DNA of 25,978 bases, taken from positions 1 to 25,978 of IMG/VR virus record IMGVR_UViG_3300043410_000848. One strand, written 5' to 3'. A program made the position numbers and the translations under genes. Below are positions 7,101 through 16,200 of the stretch, in pieces. Below the pieces are notes generated by a model. That model did no database searches, had not been told where the DNA came from, and saw only the letters and a list, made by a program, of their open reading frames with translations. The stretch comes from a virus. The stretch's first letter is position 1. Each line of letters starts with the position of its first letter.

Positions 7101-9117
7101 TTGAGAGCACTGAGTTGACTGGTTTATTTGAATATATTCCATCTGCAACATAGTCTTTTGTTCCATATAAAGTAATGCTTGTTGCTCTTTCATCTACCGT
7201 TGGCATAATGTAATTTCTTGACATTGTGACAAAGTTATTGTCTTCGTCAAAGAACATTGCTGTCTGTGTTGATTGTGCCAGGTCATTCAAAATTTCTGCT
7301 ACAGTTTTGTCTGGTGCTACATAAAAGTATGGGATAATATCTTCTGACTCATTTGCATTTCGGTAAAACTTGTAATTTGAAAAACCAATATTATCTAGCA
7401 TTGTGGCAATTGCAAAACTTAATGATGCATTTTTAAGTAGAATTGATGGTGCAGTCACAGATTCAAAATAGAACATCATATCCCTTAATTTTATCGAAGC
7501 CATTCTATCGGAGGTTCCAATTTCTGGGAATCCATCAACATACATTGTTTTAATTGGAATATAATAGTCGCTCAGGGTTGGGTACTGTCTGTCATCAATA
7601 ATGTGTTCGTAGAATTTAAACTGCAAATTTCTTGATGATATATTTGAGATAAGACTTCCAGTAACTATACCAGAAGAAACGGCTAGGTCATTATATTCAT
7701 TAAATGATTGGTCATAGTCAAATATAGAAATGTTTCCTGTTGCCGCCAAAAGTTGTCCCACAGGCACACCAGTATTACCAATATCTGATGCAACCTTATC
7801 TATTGAAAATGATTTAGTTTTTTCTGACATATCTGCAACAAGTCTAGGCGACATTTCGATAAGGTCAAAACTTGAGCCATACTGAGACATTGAGTCAACC
7901 ACAATTCTAATTCCCTTGATGAATTGAAATTCTCTATATGTTGGTGTATAGATTGTAGATGCTGTTCCATAAAAATCTGGAGATGTTAGTGATGTAACAA
8001 GTGATGATTTAGTGGTTAGACCTTCTTCATTTAGATACCAGCCATATGTTGGCACAAATGAATTAGTTGTCCAGTTTGTTCCATTCCAAACATAAATTTT
8101 GCCAGATGTTGTATTTGTCTGGTCTGGTACTAGATATGCATCTCCAGTAGCACCAGAAATCGGAAGGGCATATTGAGATGCATACTCACCCAGCAATCTA
8201 AAGGTGGTTGGTGAATTTGTAATTCCATACGCTAATTCAACATAGCCATCGGAGCCGATGACCCTTTTCCCATTTGAGCGTACCTCGTTGATTGAGAATG
8301 TTTTAGCAGTGGTCCATGTTCCAGAAGTGTTCAGGTACTGAATTTTCCATCTTGCTGGAGTTTTCTGATTAACAAGATTGCCAGTATTTGCTGGGTCTTC
8401 GTAAAATGGGTCATTATAGGAAGTGTTATTAGATTTTTTATATGGACCATTATCTACATCGCCAACCCCTGTTTGCATTTTTACAACAAGTCTATTTGCT
8501 GGTACTGGGTCTGTATATACTACAAATGGTGCTGTGTCGTCAATAAAGTAGTCTCCTGTTCCAGAGCCAACATCTACTGTCGCAATTCCTCTTTGTGTGC
8601 CACCGAGGGTCTCACTGTTATCAATTCTGTATGAATTCCAATATTTAAATTTGTCATCTTTTGATGCAAGATAAAATCTTGGCTGTTCATGCATATTTGA
8701 ATTAGCATAATTTAAATAGTTGTCTCCAAAATAACGAATCTTATTGATACCAGAACGTGGTCTAAATCTAGAAACTGTGTCGGTTAGTGAATACAGCATT
8801 TTGTCTGTTTCATCAATAGTTGCATCAATGATTGGGTCTTGGGTGTCTTGAAAAATACCCACAGTTAAATTTATGTTTGAGTCAGTTGCACCGTAGTAAT
8901 ATTTGGTTGCTGATGCGGCAGTTTCTGGTGACCAGGTTGCCTTAATTACTCCAAAGTTAGCCTCTGTTGGGCTAAGTTCTGCTGGTCTATATCTGTAGTT
9001 TCCCATTTCAGAAATGTTATCTGAAAAGTTCATATTCCATTCTGCAAGAATTATAGACTGTAGATTTACTGATGAAGATTGCTCAATGTAGTTTTGAAGA
9101 TTAGTATTCTGATACAT
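4198..9117 (-). CDS. Large tail-tip hub protein with lectin-like and inserted beta domains
   Basis: The protein has 1639 residues, the second largest here, and its ATG at 9117 overlaps the upstream stop (TAATG). The final 70 residues (VSIFANPMIQLGDIVTIDYN, then RFVVYHISYERSSNGPSMKL) match the end of baseplate-hub proteins: a G-D-x-V-x-I strand and a last beta-barrel strand with M-x-L-x-L. The central part includes AKHGRGQFGT near residue 865, a signature I associate with large minor tail proteins of actinobacterial phages. Around residues 930-1045 lies a nested pair of repeats: an outer GIKAGMRVYA...EVVSSTQIKLT unit split by an inner HGF domain (H965). Residues about 1100-1330 look like a concanavalin-type beta sandwich (RKFYLYINGKLVGTAQDDD). 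It probably forms the hub ring and carries host-binding lobes. No protease or lysozyme motif was seen. Confidence 0.7.
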   Translation of the reverse strand: MYQNTNLQNYIEQSSSVNLQSIILAEWNMNFSDNISEMGNYRYRPAELSPTEANFGVIKATWSPETAASATKYYYGATDSNINLTVGIFQDTQDPIIDATIDETDKMLYSLTDTVSRFRPRSGINKIRYFGDNYLNYANSNMHEQPRFYLASKDDKFKYWNSYRIDNSETLGGTQRGIATVDVGSGTGDYFIDDTAPFVVYTDPVPANRLVVKMQTGVGDVDNGPYKKSNNTSYNDPFYEDPANTGNLVNQKTPARWKIQYLNTSGTWTTAKTFSINEVRSNGKRVIGSDGYVELAYGITNSPTTFRLLGEYASQYALPISGATGDAYLVPDQTNTTSGKIYVWNGTNWTTNSFVPTYGWYLNEEGLTTKSSLVTSLTSPDFYGTASTIYTPTYREFQFIKGIRIVVDSMSQYGSSFDLIEMSPRLVADMSEKTKSFSIDKVASDIGNTGVPVGQLLAATGNISIFDYDQSFNEYNDLAVSSGIVTGSLISNISSRNLQFKFYEHIIDDRQYPTLSDYYIPIKTMYVDGFPEIGTSDRMASIKLRDMMFYFESVTAPSILLKNASLSFAIATMLDNIGFSNYKFYRNANESEDIIPYFYVAPDKTVAEILNDLAQSTQTAMFFDEDNNFVTMSRNYIMPTVDERATSITLYGTKDYVADGIYSNKPVNSVLSNIISLDAEDSIIYNGGKVVYSNKYIQKSYSSVQEAGMLNKGQSYKNKPVLLWEVAGTESLRPVNDEVTNQSAYSLSALVLNSNLSSTLPNVVSGVIVDNVMDVGQSIYWLTRYKGYLYANAEIIKYDAVEHTISGIGDVWIESVSDYQKYFAKLPFNGKIFPTGRIRIYAEPNFDGSGNVVDGEVAKHGRGQFGTTVTTHTVLEDSNDWLSLTDNHRAFSMQSKWIYRNDHQYSDSYYTLQNATATINTNTVTVTDTTGIKAGMRVYAKATKTVGTQTPTYSSGVVTLTVSSHGFKPGNQIKVESVVPSTYNAIYTIKSVTTNTFTFDVSYSNPGAITTAGKVSKLFDNRGNSAIQSGTEVKEVVSSTQIKLTKNVTAALSGVDLKVTDNIVEPLDYMSYHATDDSIGFVVEKPYVSGKTIDFFDSSSYAESTSSKQVDQTKPNGAIKSSALVVQGPADFSTITDATDAVSYVYKDVTSECPSAYSFGTRMRIVGKPLSSKESTAEAKQMPVGGEILATFDKGYTISGTGGGIAINISDPTSTTNPVIDKNTGYYFEITALTNDSIVDNSGKNDTATTMPNVFFYKVLKGANTKNAIPVMLWFGNAPILVDDGMFVGMSKAANTKNPTVYDLMVETEELAQTTTGTYSRKFYLYINGKLVGTAQDDDAIPVTENNRGIALFVRGKGLCMFENVFVIGDRSAKPNAPTTKKIMLDDDKLDNENYRKYMVNPSVLQTYLKEVGPSHQPKYTLYYEEFGTIMRECAYFNVRYDKAYPALYSKISPTFNDSQGYVVSNFRSNPYSAEFLIFNATDFALNLDESTGNYLRIQGVTFTQQSSHDLTVEEYFQKNSDLNNYSNYTDLNNKYIAIQNSRNTYGRKDFTISGTYIQNYDTANKIMQWMVDKNMHKKKSVGVSIFANPMIQLGDIVTIDYNIDNVLQNSTARFVVYHISYERSSNGPSMKLYLSEVV

Positions 9118-10271
9118 TATACCTCTTCCAATGTTACGCTAACATTCCAAAAATCAAAGTTGCTGCCACCACGCTTAACAACATTGTAATCAAAACTGGA
9201 GATGAACATTTCCATTACGTGACCATATTGTGATAGTTGCGAGTATTCATTTATAGAAAATTTATTGTGATTGTCATAGGCAATAAAAACCCAAAATGAA
9301 CCAGTGTGGTTTTGATACCACTCAAGAAGTTCTGTTCCACCTGCACCGCCATCAACCGTATACTGTGTTCCAGCAACTGTGGTTCCAGAAATATTATCTA
9401 CTCTTGACTGTGGTGAGGCAACGCCAGACGAGTCAAAATTAGGACTATTTGAAAATGAACGTGATGGCAACATATCCCATGAAGTTGAAAGGGTAAGTTT
9501 ATCTGCAACATGGTATGAACGCATACGACCATTAATCATGCGTTCACGTTTTTCAATACGTTCTGGTTTAAATGACATGTCTTTTCTATTGTGGTCTGAC
9601 AATATGATAAAGTCATTTCCATTGGATAGTTCGCCAACCTCAAAGCCTTGTGGAACATAGATATATTCTGGTTCAACATATGCTGTTGCTGCTGAACCAA
9701 TCTCAAATTGTGCAGAGTCGAAATATGCGTAAGTTCCAGCAACAGTAACTGTCGATGATGAATATGTATATAGTCTTACAGTATCTGCGTTTATTGGTGC
9801 AGTTGCAGTAACAGATACCCTCGTCCAGGATGATGTATTTACTCCTGTACTTGTTGTTCCAGTTGATGTAGACAAAACTGTAGTTCCTTGTCTCCATTCA
9901 ATATATGATATAAATTGTTTTGAGGAATTTCCATCTTTCACATACATTGAAAATGTATATGTTTGTCCTGGTGTTACAGTTATTACACTTCCGCTGTGAA
10001 TGATACCTAGTTTACTGCTACCACTCACATATGTAACTTTTAAAGTATTTGTTGCAGAATGTGCAATCGTTTCTGGAGTTACCTCCAAAGTCCCAACTCC
10101 ACCACCATAACTTGCATAGTTCCAGTTTGTTGTAGCATTAAAACTTGAATTTGGAATTAGGTTAATGCTAGTAATTGGATTAATTACTGTAGTAGGTGCT
10201 GAGTCAGACCAAAGCATCGCTTGTGGTCTCTTATACTTTTTTCTTCCTGCTAAATATGTGGCACTAGCCAT
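9117..10271 (-). CDS. Distal-tail-like minor tail protein with an inserted carbohydrate-binding-like domain
   Basis: The protein has 384 residues and follows the tape measure gene, the usual place of the distal tail (Dit) protein that caps the tube. The ATG at 10271 overlaps the tape measure stop by eight bases and has AGGAG ten bases upstream. Residues 1-35 (GRKKYKRPQAMLWSDSA) and about 205-384 (RIEKRERMINGRMRSYHVAD through WYQNHTGSFWVFIAYDN to WNVSVTLEEV) form the likely tail body. Between them, residues about 36-200 read as a CBM4/9-like jelly roll: it opens with NLIPNSSFNATTNWNYASY, has the middle strands TPGQTYTFSMYVKDG, SWTRVSVTATAP and VRLYTYSS, and closes with AYFDSAQFEIGSAATAYVEP. 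Such insertions make evolved Dit proteins able to bind cell-wall sugars in some Gram-positive phages. Dit identity rests on position; the inserted domain is clearer. Confidence 0.65.
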   Translation of the reverse strand: MASATYLAGRKKYKRPQAMLWSDSAPTTVINPITSINLIPNSSFNATTNWNYASYGGGVGTLEVTPETIAHSATNTLKVTYVSGSSKLGIIHSGSVITVTPGQTYTFSMYVKDGNSSKQFISYIEWRQGTTVLSTSTGTTSTGVNTSSWTRVSVTATAPINADTVRLYTYSSSTVTVAGTYAYFDSAQFEIGSAATAYVEPEYIYVPQGFEVGELSNGNDFIILSDHNRKDMSFKPERIEKRERMINGRMRSYHVADKLTLSTSWDMLPSRSFSNSPNFDSSGVASPQSRVDNISGTTVAGTQYTVDGGAGGTELLEWYQNHTGSFWVFIAYDNHNKFSINEYSQLSQYGHVMEMFISSFDYNVVKRGGSNFDFWNVSVTLEEV

Positions 10272-13200
10272 TTACTACACTGCTCCTAATTCGTTGTGAA
10301 TCAATTCTCTTGATTTCTCTCATTACTGCATCTGCAATACCGCTGGCATCTGAAGAGTTTGCATTTACTGTAACACTATAATTATACACGCAATCTCCCA
10401 TTGATGCTCCACTATTCATAGCCTTTAGATTGTCAACTCCGATGGCATCTACTGCAGATTTCTTTACAACAAATTCTCCTGGGGTGAGCATAGCAGGAAC
10501 GGTATCGGTTCCAAAGATACCACCGCCAAGTTCAAATCTTTGAGGAACTACACCACCCATAGCAAATCTATAGGTTGGTCTAAGATGTGTGGGATACGCT
10601 GTATTAGCACTGATTCCAGTACCAGTAGTCACTGTCCATGAATCTGATACTGCATCAGTAATTGCATCGGCTGCCTTGAATGCAGTACCAGTAGAGGCTG
10701 TGGTTGCTCCTGGAGATAGCCATCCAGGATTTTTCTTACCATAAAGAATTTTATAATTTGCACCATCTTTGCTAACCCCATAGACAAATGCTCCAGCAGG
10801 AACAATATAGTAAGAACCTTTGGATAATTTTTCTTCGTTCCATCCACCAGCATTACTTCCCTTTGCACTTGGAAGTTTAATTGGGTTATTTACTGCACCA
10901 TCTGCTGAAACTACTTGCTCCCAATATCCAACGTTTGCCATAGCATCATATGTCCATTTAACTTCTGATGTTGATGGTAGGTTTTTCTTTGCTGCCGCTT
11001 CTGTTGCAAATGTAGTCTGATTATTTACATTGTTTGACTTTGTTTGCAAAACCCATGTACCTGGAGTTTTTTCATCCTGAACATATCCGTCTTTGTTTGC
11101 ATTTTCATCTCTCTTGACCATAACGAACTTTTTCTTTTTAAAGTCCCAAGCACTAGTCATTCCTGCCATTGACATCCATCCACCAGCAGAGCCATTTTGA
11201 ATTTGTGCATATTGGTTTGCCACAGTATTGCCCTTTGAGTCTAAACCAACCTTTTGAGTATTTCCAAGTGCAGTTTTACCTGGTTGAACAACATCTTCTT
11301 GCCCACCCTGCTTACCTGGCTTTACTGGATTGTATGGTTTAAGTAATGACAATGCCTTTCCATCTTTAAGCATTTGAGCAATGTGCTTTGCTGATTTAAG
11401 TGCATTCTGCTCAATATCATGTTGGTGCTGGGCTTCTTTGAGTTTGAAGCCAGCAATTTTTTCAGCATTATCAGCAATAGACTTTTCTAGAGTTTCACGA
11501 TGCTCAACATGTCCATTGATGATAACCTCAATGTCTGCAAGTTCTTGCTTTCTGGCATTTTCCAAACTTGTTCTTGCATCATCCATTGCTTGCTTTTGGT
11601 CATTTTGTTTTGCAGTTAAGGCTGCTCTTGCAGCAGCAGCAATGTCACCCTTAGAAATTGCATCTGCTAATGACAAAGTATCTTGTTGCTGTTGGTTGTT
11701 TCGTTCCTGAATCTTTCCAATTTCATCAAGAGCCTTTATTCGCTTATCATACTTGTCATTAATTTCTTTTTCTTTAATGCCAATTACTTCAAGACCTGCT
11801 TGATAAAGTTCATTGTCTTTTGCTAGTCGTTCTGCTGGTGTCATTAGAACATACTTAAGACCAATTTCACTGGCTTCTCTAATTTCTTTAAGTTTCTTTA
11901 GAAGTTCTCCAGCATCTTTTTTCAACTTTCCAGTCTTTTTATCAATGATTCTGTTTTGTTCTTCTTCAGTACCATTCATAAATGCATTGATTTCTTCTGT
12001 TGCTGCTCCAGCATTTTTCATCATTACTGCGATACCGCTCATAGTGCTAATGGCTTTAGTACCATACTTCATGATAGCCTTGTATGAATCATTCCAACCG
12101 ACTGTTAGTTTTTGTTGCCAAAGATTTGCTTCTCTAAGCATCTTTACATATGGGTCAAGAACTGATGGCTCTGGTGTCTTTACTTCCTTTTGCTTCTGAG
12201 CACCAGGTCCAGTAGTATTGTCAACGCCCTGGGTCTGTACAGTTCTATCTGCCTGATATGATGCAAAGTCTGCGAATGTTGATTTTGGTCCACCAACCTC
12301 TTGTTGCCATAATCTAAATGACTTCATCATTGCTGGATTGCCATACATTTCCATAATTTGTCTTAACTCTGTTGTATAAACAATCTTATTTGCATCATTA
12401 TATTTATTAAATCTCTTTACATCTTTCTTAATTGCATCTGCAACATCTTTTCCAAGTTTTCCTGCCTCAAGTGCTAGAGTAATCTTGTTGCCACTTAGTT
12501 TTTTAAGTGAGTCTATTTTCTTTTTAGTATCTACTAACTTATCTGCATTCTTAACTGAGAAATCAATAATTGCTTTTTGTGTTACTGTATCTCCAGCAAA
12601 TGGACCTGTTGTTTTTTGAGCAATTTCCAATGCATCCAAAGCCTCTTTTGCCTGTTCTGGATTTTTTAGAGACATGTCGATTAGGAATTTCTTTCCTTCT
12701 TCAGCACCCATATTTTGTGTAATTCCTATTGCACGGTTAGCCTCTGTGCCACCAAGATTTGTTAGCAATGTGTCAAGTTGTGAAGAGCCTTCGGCATCTT
12801 GACCAAATAGATTTTGTGCCTGTGTCACTTGTGTCAAACCAATTTGCTTGCTGGCAACTGCTTGTGCAAGATTCATCTTTTGAATATCAGTTTGACCATA
12901 GAACTTATTCTTAATCAAATCTTGTGCAATTGCTGCATCACCTTCTTGACCAGTACCCTTATAATTTTCTACAACTGCATTAATGGCAGTATCTTTTGCA
13001 GTTGCAATTACTCCACTATCCATTCCTGCTAAGGTACTTTGTGCAGTAATTCTATCTTGTTTGTTTTGCTCCAAAATTGCTTGTCTGTCTATTAGATATT
13101 GGTTTTCTAGTCTTGTAGCCTCTGTTATATCTTTTGCAGCCATTGCAGCAGCAATTCTCTTTTGATAATCTACTTCAAGTGAGTCAACCATTTGTTGTTG

Positions 13201-16200
13201 ACTTTCAAGCATTGACTGATAACTAGCAGCAACAGCACCACCTGCTTCTGCAACCTTACCCCAGATATCCCATGTTCCTGCTGCCTGATTTACTTTTTCA
13301 GATGCAGCATCCATGCTTGTTGTAAACAAGTTTAATGATTCTTTTGAAATTCTCATTCTTGTTTCTAGTGGATTTCTCTTTAGGTCTGCTCCATCTGGAC
13401 CAAAAACATCGGTTAGTTTTCCAGCAACGTTAATTCCAAAGTTGGCATTCTTTAATGATTTTCCTAGATTTGCAGCAATACTTCTTGCCTGTGCTGGTGT
13501 CATTACTCCTGCACCGATGGCAGTTGATAGTTGCTGTGTAATTTGGTCTTCAGCCATTGACAGGTCACCATTTTTGATTGCTGTTCCAACATTTTTTACA
13601 AGTTCTTTTCCAGCATCGGTTTTCATGTATGATTCGCCAAATGTTGTTTTTCCTGGAACTACGTTGAAGAACTGCCCTGCACTTGCAGCACGTTGCTTAT
13701 CCATAACTTCTGTTCCAGTAGCCTTTTTAGCAAATTCAGCAAATTGACCAATTGCCTTATTTCCAGCACCAAGAGCCATTGTGGTCTTGTATGCTTCATC
13801 ACGCATTTTTTGAAGAGCCTCATTGATTTGGTTATAAATTACAAAACCTGCTGCCAATGCTCCAGCAACAAGACCTGCAGGACCAGGAATCATGGACATT
13901 GCGGTAGTAGCAGCAGATAGTGGACCCATAACAGCCTTGGCTGCATCTCCAACTACACCAGGAACCTGAGTTGCTAGACCAACAGCAGTGGTAGCCCCCA
14001 TCATTCTTCCTACTACCTTGCCAGTACCCTCAGTTGCAGTAAACATCTTTTTAAGGAATCCGCCCTTGCCAGTTCCTGGCTCTCCCTTGCCACCGTTTGC
14101 ATCCCATTCTTTAATTTGTGCATTTTCCATATTGGACATTTTTTTGGTTCTAGCACTTTGCTGTGCCTGTTCTGCCTTTGAGTGTTGCTTGCCAGCAAGT
14201 TTTTCTTCACGATATAGGTCTGACTCTCTCTTAAGTTGAGCATATTCCTCATTATTAGCCTCAAGATGTGCTCTTGTTCTTTCAAGTCTGGCAATTCTTA
14301 ACTTTTCATCAGCATCTTTTTCAGCCTTAATTTTGTCTACAACATCTTTGTTTACGACTTTGCCTTTTCTATTAGTCATAGTCTTGTTATCTGCATTAAG
14401 AACATTTGCTAGTGGTGTGGCAATGGCTTCTGCGGCATCCTTAAGTTTATCTACCGCTTTTGCAAATAGTGATGCTGGCTTGCTCTCCTCAACAACTTCT
14501 TTTGGTTTTGGAACACCAGGAATACCCTTTGAATATCCAGGAACTCCAGAAGTTCCCTTATTATATCCTGGAACATTTCCAGCAATCATGTTGGCAATTA
14601 AGCCACGGTGTTTTTCAGCCTTGTCTGCAGGAATTACAGCCTCTCCTGGGGTAAGCATAGCAGGAACCACGTCTCCAGCACCCTTTGGACCAGGGACTGA
14701 GAATACTCCACCAGCAAGTTTGAGTGGGTTGTGTGTAGGAATACCAAGTAGGCTAATAGCACCACGAGTCTTATCCATGTCATCGTAGAACTCTTCAATG
14801 TCATACCATTGCTGATAAGCCTTGGTAATTTCATACTTCATTTGCTCAGGCTTACGATAATCTTTATCTTTTCTAGCAATAATCTTTACACCAGCAAGAT
14901 TTACACCAAGTTTTGCAAGTGTTTCTCTTGTGTGTGCATCATAGGATTCTGGTCTAGCGGTCATAAGAATAATTTTGTTACCACGTGCTTGTGCTGCCTC
15001 TAATGCTCTAATACCTGCTGGAATTGGCTGAGGATTCTTTGCAACTTCCTTATACCAGTCTTTGCGTTGGTCCTTTGGAAGTTTTTCGTTTGCTGCTTGG
15101 TGACCAGGCATAAATGCAGATAGGTTTAGTAGGGTATCGTCAATATCAAAAATTGATGCTTTTGGTTTTCCAGATTTTAGTTTGCCAACATTGTCAGTTC
15201 CTTCGGCAAATTTTTGTGCATTTTTGAATAGTTCAAATCCACCTGCACCAACTTTATATCCATGCTTAGGAGCAAACTTATTTTTGTCAAATACATCAAA
15301 GTCAGCGATTGCTGACCATCTTGGCTCTGTTTCTTGATAAGAGACTGTTCCTGTATATCTTTCCCCAAATGTTCCTGGTGGCAACGAAGCACCCTTAATT
15401 GATACTGGTGGATTTGAGTAGTCACCACCTTTTAGATATTCTTCAATTGCTCTTTCTTGTTCTGTTCTTGAAGATGTTCCTCGTTTTGCTGTTGCACGAA
15501 CTTCTCCAACTTTAATTTTGCTTCCAGCAACACGGATTTCTCGTCCAGTACTAAAGTAGTCTCCTCGTTCCATACCTGCACGAATTTGTTCATCTGCTGA
15601 CATTCCCTGATTTCTCTTAAATCTCATGTCGCCAACAAGTCCTGCACGTCTCATTAGTCCTCTTGCAAGTTCTCCAGCAGGTCCAGACATAGCAGCGAAT
15701 CTTTCAAGAATTGCTCTTGTAGCCCTTGAAACATTTGAGTCTTTTACAATTGGAGATGCAGCAGAAAGTTGACCAATCTGGTCTTCAATTTGCTGAACAA
15801 TTGGAGATACTCCAGAAGAGAATCTATTTCCGTTATCATCAACAGATGCTTCTGCTGTTGAGTTCATCTTTCCTCTAATTGCATTCCATGCTGCAAGATA
15901 TAATGGTGCTGGAATTCCAGTAGATGAACCTCTCATGTACTGATTCATCCATGCTGGAATATCTGCTGTTAGATTTCCTAGAACCTGGAAATCTTGTAGT
16001 TTTTGAGGCGTTAGTCCAGTTCTCTTCTGTACCTGAGAAGCAATGTTTGGATTAAACTTATCTAACTCTTCTTCTAGGTGTGCTCTTTCTGTCTGTGACT
16101 TGAGCATTGGCATCATTGCAAGAATTTCTGGCGGAACTAATTTTGCCCAGTCTGTTGGTGGAACTTTTGAAGTTCCCAAACCATATTTTTTAGGTGTAAC

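Noticed and set aside
15250-15800. Possible ADP-ribosyltransferase motif (FSTGRE and a later Glu-rich stretch) in the tape measure cargo block
   Set aside because: The expected R, S-T-S and E-x-E motifs cannot be placed in the right order, so I leave the stretch unassigned.
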